A stretch of DNA of 64,000 nucleotides from CAZWBR01 sp964632305 (GTDB lineage: Bacteria > Bacteroidota > Bacteroidia > Bacteroidales > Prolixibacteraceae), in contig CAZWBR010000016.1 of NCBI GenBank assembly GCA_964632305.1, positions 11,804 through 75,803 of the forward strand, in the 5' to 3' direction. The position numbers and the translations under genes are program-made. How positions within the stretch are numbered: position 1 is the stretch's first letter; each line of letters opens with the position of its first letter. A model generated the notes under the pieces. That model was not told the origin of the DNA, did no database searches, and worked only from the letters and a program-made list of their open reading frames with translations. Below are positions 16,033-24,437 of the stretch, in pieces.

Positions 16033-17640
16033 TTATTTCGAATTTTCAATTACAGCTTTAATAAATGCAACAAATAGCGGATGGGGTTGAAGGACCGTAC
16101 TACGGTATTCCGGATGGAATTGAACTCCAACAAACCAGGGGTGGTTAGGCAATTCAATTATTTCAACCAGGTTAGTGTCCGGATTATAACCAACAGCTTT
16201 CATGCCGGCATCCTCAAATTTTTGCAAATAATTGCTGTTAAATTCATAACGATGACGGTGGCGTTCAGATATTTTTGATTTTCCGTAAGCAAGGTGGGTT
16301 TTGGAATCTCGTTTCAGCAGACAGGTATAGGCGCCCAATCGCATGGTACCACCTTTATCCGTAATTTCTTTTTGTTCCTCCATCAGGTCGATTACCGGGA
16401 ATTTGGTGGCAGGGTTCATTTCAGTCGAGTCTGCTCCGCACAATTTTAGAACGTCACGGGCGAATTCGATTACTGCAATCTGCATTCCAAGACAGATGCC
16501 AAAGAATGGGATTTTATTTTCACGGGCATAACGCGTAGCAATAATTTTTCCTTCAATTCCGCGGTGACCGAATCCGGGAGCAATGAGTATTCCCGCACAC
16601 CCTTTCAGTTTCCTTTCAACATTTTCATCGTTGATTCTTTCAGAATGGATCCATTCTACTTTTACCCGGCATTCGTTGGTGGCTCCGGCATGGATCAGCG
16701 CTTCAGAAATAGATTTATAAGCGTCGTGCAATTCAACATATTTTCCTATAAGGGCAATCTTTACCTCTCTTTTAGGATTTTTATAGCGATTCAGAAATTC
16801 GTGCCATTCTTTTAATTCCGGTGCTTCTCCAAGTGGTAATCCCAATTTTTTCAAAACGATTTCATCGAGTTTTTCTTCCTTCATTTTGATCGGGACCTCA
16901 TAAATCGTAGGGACATCAATCGATTGGATGACTGCTTCTTTGTTGACATTACAAAATAGGGCCACTTTCCCTTTTAAATCCGGGGTAAGTTCATGCTCTG
17001 TCCTTAATACCAATACGTCGGGCTGAACCCCATTTTCAAGTAATGCCTTAACCGAATGCTGAGTAGGTTTGGTTTTTAATTCACCTGAAGCGGAAAGGTA
17101 GGGTACTAAAGTAAGGTGAATAAAAAGGGCATCAGCACCGAGTTCCCATTTAAGCTGACGGCACGATTCGATATAGGGTAAGGATTCGATATCGCCGACA
17201 GTACCCCCGATTTCAGAAATGACGACATCAAATTTTTTCTTTGATCCGAGATATTTAATGTATCGCTTTATTTCATCTGTAATATGAGGAATGATCTGAA
17301 CTGTTTTTCCAAGATAATCGCCTCGACGTTCCTTATTAATTACCGATTGATAGATTCTTCCGGTAGTGACGTTGTTGGCTTGAGAAGTAGGCGAGTTTAG
17401 AAACCTTTCGTAATGACCCAAATCGAGGTCAGTTTCCGCGCCATCTTCTGTAACATAACATTCACCATGCTCATAAGGATTCAGCGTTCCGGGATCGACA
17501 TTAATATATGGATCCAGTTTTTGAATGGTAACATTGTATCCTCTTGCTTGAAGCAGTTTCGCAAGAGAAGAGGCAATGATCCCTTTACCCAAAGAGGATG
17601 TTACTCCTCCAGTCACAAAAATATACTTTGTTGAAGCCAC
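16033..17640 (-). CDS. pyrG: CTP synthase
   Basis: This 535-residue enzyme makes CTP from UTP, ATP and glutamine. The N-terminal amidoligase domain opens with KYIFVTGGVTSSLGKGI and carries LDPYINVDPGTLNPYEHGE; the C-terminal glutamine amidotransferase has the nucleophile in FFGICLGMQ and the catalytic HPE in VQFHPEYRST. The length is normal. It is the upstream gene of the pyrG-yidC pair, an arrangement also common in Bacteroidota. No attenuator was identified in the leader. Confidence 0.98.
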   Translation of the reverse strand: MASTKYIFVTGGVTSSLGKGIIASSLAKLLQARGYNVTIQKLDPYINVDPGTLNPYEHGECYVTEDGAETDLDLGHYERFLNSPTSQANNVTTGRIYQSVINKERRGDYLGKTVQIIPHITDEIKRYIKYLGSKKKFDVVISEIGGTVGDIESLPYIESCRQLKWELGADALFIHLTLVPYLSASGELKTKPTQHSVKALLENGVQPDVLVLRTEHELTPDLKGKVALFCNVNKEAVIQSIDVPTIYEVPIKMKEEKLDEIVLKKLGLPLGEAPELKEWHEFLNRYKNPKREVKIALIGKYVELHDAYKSISEALIHAGATNECRVKVEWIHSERINDENVERKLKGCAGILIAPGFGHRGIEGKIIATRYARENKIPFFGICLGMQIAVIEFARDVLKLCGADSTEMNPATKFPVIDLMEEQKEITDKGGTMRLGAYTCLLKRDSKTHLAYGKSKISERHRHRYEFNSNYLQKFEDAGMKAVGYNPDTNLVEIIELPNHPWFVGVQFHPEYRSTVLQPHPLFVAFIKAVIENSK

Positions 17641-17824
17641 TTTTATTAAAATTTAGAGCGTTTTCAAAGTATGCAAAGTAACGAATAAAAATCGGATCAG
17701 AAGGAATATTTCATCTTAAAAGCATACAATTGTATTTAAAATTCAAGTGAATTAATATCAATTTAACCATGCCCTGTCTTGTACAATGAATTAATTAAAT
17801 GTCGATTAAGTGATAATTAATATT

Positions 17825-17855
17825 AAAGCCCGTATCCGAAGGGATGCGGGCTTTT
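17825..17855 (-). terminator. Terminator of the DUF349 gene
   Basis: A 13-bp stem with one G:U pair (17825-17837 with 17842-17854) and a 4-base loop lies 18 bases past the stop of the minus-strand DUF349 gene, followed by UUUAAUA. Confidence 0.75.
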
Positions 17856-17872
17856 AATTATTGGAGTGTTGA

Positions 17873-19924
17873 TTAATTCACTTCGTCCTGGTTGTCGATT
17901 ATCTTTAATTTTAATTTCAGATATTCGATTTGGGATTTTATTTTTTCAATCTGAGCGTTTACCCCTTGAACCAAAGATTGAGCTCCTTCCGAAGAGCCAA
18001 AGAACCCAACATTATTGGCAAGAGTATTAATATCATATTCCAGTTGTTTGATCCGTTGTGCATATCTATCGCGTTCGGCATTGATTTTGGACCATCCTCT
18101 AGGCATAGAAGCCCAATGTTCAATTTTGGATTTAAATTTCATCAATCCAAGATCCTGTTCGTTCATTTTGAGTTTCTCAAACTGATTCTCAATAGCTTCA
18201 TGATACCTGTTTTGTAACTCTTCTTTTTTCTTAAAAGGTACAAAACCGATTTCAGCCCAACGATCCTGGAATTTTTTCAAGGTTTGAAGATCTTCAGCCG
18301 GATCATCCGTAGGAGTAAACGACTCTATTTCGGAAATCAATGCTTTTTTAGCCTTGTAATTTTCATCCTGATCGCCTGAAACGCCTGAAAAATGAGTAGT
18401 TTTCCGGTTGAAGAATTCATCACAGGCAGTCCTGAAACGCTTCCAGATTAATTCCGACTGTTTTCTTGGAACCGGGCCAATTTCCTTCCATTTTTTCTGC
18501 AGGGCAATCAACTTATCAGATGTCGCCTTCCAATCGTCACTATCCTTAAGATTTTCGGCTTGCTGGCAGATTTCAATTTTCAAGGCCATGTTACCGGAAA
18601 GTTGTTCTTTACTCTTATTCCAGAAATCTCTTTTGTTATGGAAAAATGTATCGTTGGCTGCACGGAATCGTTCCCATATTTTGGCATTTTCTTTACGAGG
18701 ACCAAATCCGGTGTTTTTCCATTCTTCCTGTAAAGCAATTACTTTATCGGTAATATCGTTCCATTCGCGAGGATTATCCGATGTGAAGCCCGCATATTCT
18801 TCAGCTTTTTCGCAAAGATCAATTTTCTTCTGAAGTTGTTCTTTTTGTAAGCTTCTTTCCTGTTCGTAAAACTGTTGGTATCTTTTGTTGATGACCGCAG
18901 TGGTTGCTTTAAACCTCTCCCATAATTCCTGTTTGTGTTCGCGCGGTACAGGACCGATCTCTCTCCAAGATTCATGAAGTTTCTGAAGTTCTTTAAAGGA
19001 ATTCTGTGGATCCTCTTCTTTGGAGGCCAACTCTTCGGCTTTAACGCAAAGGTCGATCTTGAGGTCCATGTTGCGACGCAGATCGAGATCTCGCAATTCC
19101 CGATTGATTTTGACAAAATCGTAGAACCGTTCAACTTGATAATGGTAGGTTTCCCATAGATCTTTCATTCTGGTTTGCGGAACCGGACCTACTGCCTTCC
19201 ATTTGTTTTGAAGGTCGTTGAATTCCTGGAATGTGTTGTTCAACGATTCTTCACTATTTACCAAAGTTTTTATTTCTTCAATAATAGCAGCTTTTTTCAG
19301 GTAGTTCTCTTCTTTGATCGCCTCCTGCTTTTTGTTAAACTCATAACGAAGGTTCTTGTACTCTTTGAACAGATCTTTTAAATCCTGTTCAAAAGAGTCG
19401 GGAGTGGGTTGGAATAGGATTTCTTCTCCTCCTTCAGCAATGAAAGCTTCTTTTTGATCGGCAATCTCCTGATTTCTGATTTTATAGAAACAGGCTTTAA
19501 TCGCTTCAGCATGTGGTCGAACTTCCTCGGCTGAGAGCTCCCCGATTAATCTTCTTAACGTATTTACCAGATTAGGTTTGCTATAAGAAGAATAATCGTG
19601 TATGGGTTCTCCCGAGACTGACTCATCATCACTGAATAAGTCGTCCTCATCAATTTCATCGTTATTCGATTCCAACGGTGATTCTTCAGGTTCCGTAACA
19701 TGAGCCTCAATCCCAGCTTCAGTATCAGAGGCGTTATTTGTTATATTTTCCGAAATTACTTCCTCTGCTACCTCATTTTTGACTTGAGGCTCATTGGACG
19801 AGGTTTCATTTATATCATTCACCATGTCATTGCTTTGGAGTGACTCTTCGTCTATCCTCTCCGATACATTTTGTATTTCCGGTTCAGCGGGTACGGTGCT
19901 TTTTTTTACTTCGTTGGATTCCAT
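17873..19924 (-). CDS. DUF349 repeat protein
   Basis: This 683-residue cytoplasmic protein has a low-complexity acidic N-terminus (about residues 1-115, many Glu, Asp, Asn and Ser), then five or so DUF349 repeats of about 75 residues. Each repeat carries variants of W-x4-GPVPR and LWxRFxxAxDxFF (for example WKEIGPVPRKQSELIWKRFR). The last part (IEKIKSQIEYLKLKLKI) is a coiled coil. DUF349 proteins of this size are typical of Bacteroidota; the molecular function is not established. It is transcribed alone, with its own terminator. Confidence 0.9.
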   Translation of the reverse strand: MESNEVKKSTVPAEPEIQNVSERIDEESLQSNDMVNDINETSSNEPQVKNEVAEEVISENITNNASDTEAGIEAHVTEPEESPLESNNDEIDEDDLFSDDESVSGEPIHDYSSYSKPNLVNTLRRLIGELSAEEVRPHAEAIKACFYKIRNQEIADQKEAFIAEGGEEILFQPTPDSFEQDLKDLFKEYKNLRYEFNKKQEAIKEENYLKKAAIIEEIKTLVNSEESLNNTFQEFNDLQNKWKAVGPVPQTRMKDLWETYHYQVERFYDFVKINRELRDLDLRRNMDLKIDLCVKAEELASKEEDPQNSFKELQKLHESWREIGPVPREHKQELWERFKATTAVINKRYQQFYEQERSLQKEQLQKKIDLCEKAEEYAGFTSDNPREWNDITDKVIALQEEWKNTGFGPRKENAKIWERFRAANDTFFHNKRDFWNKSKEQLSGNMALKIEICQQAENLKDSDDWKATSDKLIALQKKWKEIGPVPRKQSELIWKRFRTACDEFFNRKTTHFSGVSGDQDENYKAKKALISEIESFTPTDDPAEDLQTLKKFQDRWAEIGFVPFKKKEELQNRYHEAIENQFEKLKMNEQDLGLMKFKSKIEHWASMPRGWSKINAERDRYAQRIKQLEYDINTLANNVGFFGSSEGAQSLVQGVNAQIEKIKSQIEYLKLKLKIIDNQDEVN

Positions 19925-20042
19925 CAGTATTTGAGTTGCGGCATTAAAGCCAGGATGTAAAACAGTTTTTATTTTGTACGAAAATAGATATTTGGACGGT
20001 AATCCTCAACTCTTTTGGATATATATTTTATTCAATAAAAAA

Positions 20043-20074
20043 AAAGGATTGCGAAAAATTTTTTGCAATCCTTT
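20043..20074 (-). terminator. Terminator of the small heat shock protein gene
   Basis: A 10-bp stem AAAGGATTGC/GCAATCCTTT (20043-20052 with 20065-20074) is flanked by A on the left and T on the right; it lies 31 bases beyond the stop on the minus strand and may work in both directions. Confidence 0.8.
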
Positions 20075-20105
20075 AAATGATCTGATTGTTAATATGATAA
20101 GATGA

Positions 20106-20504
20106 TTAGTTTATTTCTATTTGTTTTGTGTTTTTTATTTTTTGTTCTATTCGTTTTGGGATTGTTAAAGTAAGAATCCCATTTTGCATTCGGGCCTGAG
20201 TCTCCTCCAAATTCATTTTCGGGGATATTTTGTAGCCTTTTCTGAAGGGTTCTGTACTAAACTCTTTGCTTAGGTATTGTGTTGAATCGGAATCTGAAAA
20301 TTCCGGTTTCCCGATTACAAACAAAGATTCGTTTTCGATAAGGATTTCAATTTGTTCTTTTTGAAATCCGGGAATGGCCAATTCCACAATGATTTCATTT
20401 TCATGTTCGATGATGTTTGTTTTTGGAGAGCTAAACATGTGTTGATTGATCTTTTGATTGAAGATGCAATTGTTCATTAATTCCGGGGTATAAAATCGGT
20501 TCAT
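20106..20504 (-). CDS. Small heat shock protein (Hsp20/alpha-crystallin)
   Basis: This 132-residue chaperone has the alpha-crystallin domain from about residue 28 (NIIEHENEIIVELAIPGFQKE) with the conserved A-x-x-x-N-G-I-L motif as ARMQNGILTLTIPK. The short N-terminal arm (MNRFYTPELMNN) and a terminal stretch with Ile-x-Ile-like spacing (QIEIN) fit the family. It prevents aggregation of unfolded proteins. The gene stands alone with promoter and terminator. No CIRCE element was seen upstream, so regulation is by something else or by a sigma factor not recognised here. Confidence 0.93.
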   Translation of the reverse strand: MNRFYTPELMNNCIFNQKINQHMFSSPKTNIIEHENEIIVELAIPGFQKEQIEILIENESLFVIGKPEFSDSDSTQYLSKEFSTEPFRKGYKISPKMNLEETQARMQNGILTLTIPKRIEQKIKNTKQIEIN

Positions 20505-20542
20505 AATTCTATTTTATTTATTTGTTTGTATTTCTTTAATTT

Positions 20543-20574
20543 CAAAGAATATACCATCTCCCGTTAAAATTCAA
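20543..20574 (-). promoter_or_regulatory. Candidate promoter of the small heat shock protein gene
   Basis: On the minus strand TTG (20574-20572) is followed after 18 bases by TATATTCTTTG (20553-20543), close to the Bacteroidota promoter form. It lies about 40 bases before the start codon. Confidence 0.45.
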
Positions 20575-20653
20575 GACAAGACAATATGACATTTGTTTTA
20601 TTTAAATAGTGTCATTATGGCTGAATTATATCTTCTCTTTTTGTATTAAACTA

Positions 20654-20685
20654 TTTGTCAAGCTGCCAGTGGAATAGTAATTTTG
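20654..20685 (+). promoter_or_regulatory. Promoter of trmD, Bacteroidota consensus
   Basis: TTTG at 20654-20657 is followed after exactly 20 bases by TAATTTTG at 20678-20685, a full match to TTTG-N19-21-TAnnTTTG. Transcription would start a few bases before the ATG at 20700, leaving a very short leader. Confidence 0.7.
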
Positions 20686-20699
20686 CAGAAAAGTGAAAG

Positions 20700-21377
20700 A
20701 TGAGGATAGATATATTAACCGTTGTCCCGGAATTGCTTGAGAGTCCTTTTAATCATTCGATTCTTAAAAGGGCTAAAGACAAAGGTCTGGCTGAGATTTA
20801 TATTCATAATATCCGGGATTGGTCGAACGACAAGCATAAGCGGGTTGATGATTATGCTTTTAGCAAGGGTGCCGGGATGGTGATGTTGATCGAGCCTATC
20901 GATAAAGCTATAAGTGAATTGAAGTCTCAACGGGATTATGATGAAGTTATTTTTCTGACCCCTGATGCCAGGAGGTTTGAACAGAAAGATGCGAACCGAC
21001 TTTCAATGAAAGGAAATCTGATTATTCTTTGTGGTCATTATAAAGGAGTCGACCAAAGGGTTAGAGATCATCTTGTGACTTTAGAGTATTCGATTGGCGA
21101 TTATGTTCTTACGGGTGGAGAATTGGCTGCCGCGATTGTCTCTGATGCCATCGTCCGGCTGATTCCGGGAGTTTTGTCAGATGAGACATCTGCCTTAACT
21201 GATTCGTTTCAGGATGGATTATTAACACCTCCTGTTTATACACGACCTGCTGAATACAAAGGATGGAAAGTCCCGGAAGTTCTTTTATCGGGGAATGATC
21301 AAATGGTAGAGGAGTGGAAGATGGAACAAGCTTATGAGCGAACCAAAAGGATTAGACCCGATCTGCTTAATGAATAA
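20700..21377 (+). CDS. trmD: tRNA (guanine-N1-)-methyltransferase TrmD
   Basis: This 225-residue enzyme methylates G37 of tRNAs that read CNN codons, using S-adenosylmethionine. It has the trefoil-knot SPOUT motifs LCGHYKGVDQRV and EYSIGDYVLTGGELAA, and GRDWSNDKH-like opening IRDWSNDKHKRVDDYAFSKG. Length is normal. Here it is on its own, between the small heat shock gene and an AddB-like gene on the opposite strand, not in the usual rpsP-rimM-trmD-rplS cluster of many other bacteria. Confidence 0.97.
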   Translation: MRIDILTVVPELLESPFNHSILKRAKDKGLAEIYIHNIRDWSNDKHKRVDDYAFSKGAGMVMLIEPIDKAISELKSQRDYDEVIFLTPDARRFEQKDANRLSMKGNLIILCGHYKGVDQRVRDHLVTLEYSIGDYVLTGGELAAAIVSDAIVRLIPGVLSDETSALTDSFQDGLLTPPVYTRPAEYKGWKVPEVLLSGNDQMVEEWKMEQAYERTKRIRPDLLNE

Positions 21378-21394
21378 TTAGTTTATTCTCAGTT

Positions 21395-24274
21395 TCAAAG
21401 TTGTCTTTTACAGATACTGTTGTAAAGGCAATACTGACAATTCTCGGTTATAGTGGTTTGAGAGAAGGGAATATCCCTGTTAAACAGTTCCTCCAGGGTA
21501 TTGACCATTAAGGTCTCGAATTCGTTCACTTTTTCAGGGAAGTTTACCGGTTTGTTACCATCTTCTTTTGATTTGATCAGATAACTATAGTTTTCCTCAA
21601 ATATTTTCCTTAAACAATAAATTCCTGGTCTTATTGTGCTTTCGTTCGGTGAATTTCTGTGTTTCACATAAGAATAGATCATTGTCTGTAAAGCGGCCTT
21701 ATTCCTGTTTTTTTTCTCCTTATCAAATAAATCGGAGAGTAGGGCAAAACTAAGATCTGTTGCTCCTGTTTTATAATCCAGAATTTCTGTTTCTCCATCT
21801 TTAAGGTCAACACGATCAATGATTCCGCCAATTCTTACGATATTTAAGCCATTATTCATTTTGACTTCGGTATAAAGCGGGGTTTCCAAACCTTTCAAAA
21901 CGAATGGTGTCTTCTTTAAATCAAGGGTGATGGTTCCGATTACATATTTTTTAACGACTTTAAAGACAAGCCAGTTCCTGCCGGATAGATTAACAACGGT
22001 GTTTGGATCTGAGGATCTAAAGTAGATTTTCCTAAAGGAGTCGGTTAGGGTTTGATTGATCATCTCATCATTTTTAACGATGGCTTCAAGAGAATCATAA
22101 TTGACAGTCGTGTTTAAGAGTGGTTTGTAAAGAGATTCCATAGTTTCGTGAAACAAGAGGCCAAAGATTCGGGCATCGATCTCCTCCGTTATCTCTTCCG
22201 GTTCTTCCAGTCCGGCAACATACCTGAAATAGAACCGAAGCGGACAGGATATGTATTTATCTAAAGCGCTTGGAGATAATGAATTTGTGCCGTTTAAATA
22301 AGGGGAAAGACTTGACATTATTATATCATCCTTTTCGATTGTGACGGTCTGGTTTTGTGTGTTGCCAATGTTAAATGTAACACATTGTTCCTCAATCCTG
22401 AATTTTGATTCTTGTTGAAGCTGGTATAAATAGCGGCTTTTTTCTCCGGTAAACAACCCCTCTGTCCCGGAGTTATAAATGAAGGTGATATTTTCGGCTC
22501 TTTGTAACAGCCGATAGAAGTAATAGGCATACATGGCATTTTGTTCTTCAATTGTCGGAAGTCCGAAGCTCCTGCGCAGGTTGTAAGGGATGAATGAACT
22601 GGAGGCTGAGGTTTTAGGCATGATTCCTTCATTTATTGAAAGGAAGATGATATTGCGGAAATCGAGAGTCCGGGTTTCTAATATTCCCATTACCTGTAAA
22701 CCTGAAAGTGGTTCACCTTCAAAAGGAATGCTCAACAATTCGAGATGTTGATAAATAAATCGGTAAAAAGTTTCTTTGGTTATGAAATCTTTTTGACCAA
22801 TGATTAAAGTTCCCTGATTAAAAAGGATGTCTTTTAAATTGTTTAATGACAAATATGTTTGATATATATATTCAAGATAGAGCGTCGAATTTTCTTTTGT
22901 GTTGTTAATTTCCCAGTAGTTGTATATGCTTTTTAGGATATTGAGGAAATAATCGGGCAATTCGGAAACCGTAGATTGTTTTGAAAAAATCAAAGTGAAG
23001 AGATCATTAACAGCGAGTTCCTTTGTGGTGAGATATACAGAATTGTGGGTAATAATCGAATCCGACAGTTTTTTGCAGATTTCAGGATCAATGGTAGCAA
23101 TGAGTTGATGATTAATTAATTTCAATACATCCTTATTGTAGAATAAACTATCGGAATCGGAAAAACGGCAGTTTTTTTGAAGCTCCGTCAAATGGTTTAT
23201 TAAACTAAAAAGGGGGGTTAACCTCAATGGGAAGCCCATCGTGACGTTGATTTTATCTATTTGTTCCGGAATAGATGAAATGACCGGTAGCAGTAATTCT
23301 TCATCACAAAGCACCAATGCCGTATCGTCGAAATTCTGAATATCTTTTCCATGAGTAATTAATTCCCTGGCAGCCACCTGGGCTTGGCCCGACTGAGATG
23401 GGATACTGACGATTTTCATTTGTTTATCCGATTTCAGCAACAAGTCTGTTTGGTAGGGGAAAAAACTCTGGGGAAATTTCTGAAGGTTTGCGCGCATGAA
23501 AAGTCCGGCTTCCATATTCTGATCGTCGAAATAGTAATGGTCGAAATCCCAGAAAAAGCGGGCCTTATTCTTTTCCAACAAAAAGAGAAAAAGCTCTTCT
23601 TCGCAGCGGTTTAATGCATTAAATCCGGCAAAAACAAAACTCCGACCTTCGATATACTGAAGATCCGTATTCTTAAGTTTCTCTGAAACGGATCGGAACA
23701 GCATTCCTTCATAGGCCATATTTTCCTGATTCAGATGATTCTTGAACTGATGGTAGATGCTTTTCAGATCTTTCCATAGGCGAATGAACTCATTTTGTTG
23801 ATTCGATTTGTCCTCATTCGACAAGCTTTTCCAAAAGCTTTCCAATTGTTCTTTCTCTTCAGTTTGGTAGTCACTGAAGCGTTCCTCAATTTCTTTCAAA
23901 TCAACGATGTTGGTAAACAATGCATCCGCATCGACCAGATATTTATCAACCTGATCGAAATCATTGACCAGCATATCGCCCCAGAAGTAGAACTCGTCGA
24001 AAGATTCCTTCGTTCCGGTAAGATCACGGTAAACCCGGAAGAGCCTGAAGACCAGATTCAGTTTGTCGGGGAGCTGTACGGCTGAAAGGGAGGAGAACAA
24101 TTCGTTAATGGAGATGATTTCCGGAGCCCAGACAGGTTCTTTAATCAGGTTATTCAGGTAATCTTTGAAAAAGAGACCTGCACGCCGGTTCGGGAAGACA
24201 ATCGTTAGCTCTGATATTTGCCTACCGTGCAGTTCAAAGAGATGCGTAGCAATCTGTTTTAAAAATCCATCCAT
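21395..24274 (-). CDS. AddB-like PD-(D/E)XK nuclease/helicase-fold protein
   Basis: This 959-residue protein has an inactivated UvrD-like helicase fold (VFPNRRAG replaces Walker A), then a PD-(D/E)XK nuclease from about residue 660, with EILDYKTG as the catalytic core. A Cys in YISCPLRFYF and a C-terminal CQYCLYNSIC form the four-cysteine iron-sulfur staple seen in AddB. AddB works with the AddA helicase-nuclease in double-strand break resection and RecA loading. No addA-like gene is in the window, so the partner must be encoded elsewhere or this is a stand-alone variant. It ends 18 bases from the convergent trmD. Confidence 0.85.
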   Translation of the reverse strand: MDGFLKQIATHLFELHGRQISELTIVFPNRRAGLFFKDYLNNLIKEPVWAPEIISINELFSSLSAVQLPDKLNLVFRLFRVYRDLTGTKESFDEFYFWGDMLVNDFDQVDKYLVDADALFTNIVDLKEIEERFSDYQTEEKEQLESFWKSLSNEDKSNQQNEFIRLWKDLKSIYHQFKNHLNQENMAYEGMLFRSVSEKLKNTDLQYIEGRSFVFAGFNALNRCEEELFLFLLEKNKARFFWDFDHYYFDDQNMEAGLFMRANLQKFPQSFFPYQTDLLLKSDKQMKIVSIPSQSGQAQVAARELITHGKDIQNFDDTALVLCDEELLLPVISSIPEQIDKINVTMGFPLRLTPLFSLINHLTELQKNCRFSDSDSLFYNKDVLKLINHQLIATIDPEICKKLSDSIITHNSVYLTTKELAVNDLFTLIFSKQSTVSELPDYFLNILKSIYNYWEINNTKENSTLYLEYIYQTYLSLNNLKDILFNQGTLIIGQKDFITKETFYRFIYQHLELLSIPFEGEPLSGLQVMGILETRTLDFRNIIFLSINEGIMPKTSASSSFIPYNLRRSFGLPTIEEQNAMYAYYFYRLLQRAENITFIYNSGTEGLFTGEKSRYLYQLQQESKFRIEEQCVTFNIGNTQNQTVTIEKDDIIMSSLSPYLNGTNSLSPSALDKYISCPLRFYFRYVAGLEEPEEITEEIDARIFGLLFHETMESLYKPLLNTTVNYDSLEAIVKNDEMINQTLTDSFRKIYFRSSDPNTVVNLSGRNWLVFKVVKKYVIGTITLDLKKTPFVLKGLETPLYTEVKMNNGLNIVRIGGIIDRVDLKDGETEILDYKTGATDLSFALLSDLFDKEKKNRNKAALQTMIYSYVKHRNSPNESTIRPGIYCLRKIFEENYSYLIKSKEDGNKPVNFPEKVNEFETLMVNTLEELFNRDIPFSQTTITENCQYCLYNSICKRQL

Positions 24275-24437
24275 TATTATTGATTCATTTATGTAAGAAC
24301 GGCCAATCTTTCCGACCTAAGTAAAGTTAAAGATGCACATTTTAATTCACAACAGAAATTATTGTTTGGTTCAATTCGATTAATTGAACTTATTCCTTAA
24401 CCTATTTGTAATATATCAGAATATACCAATGATAAAT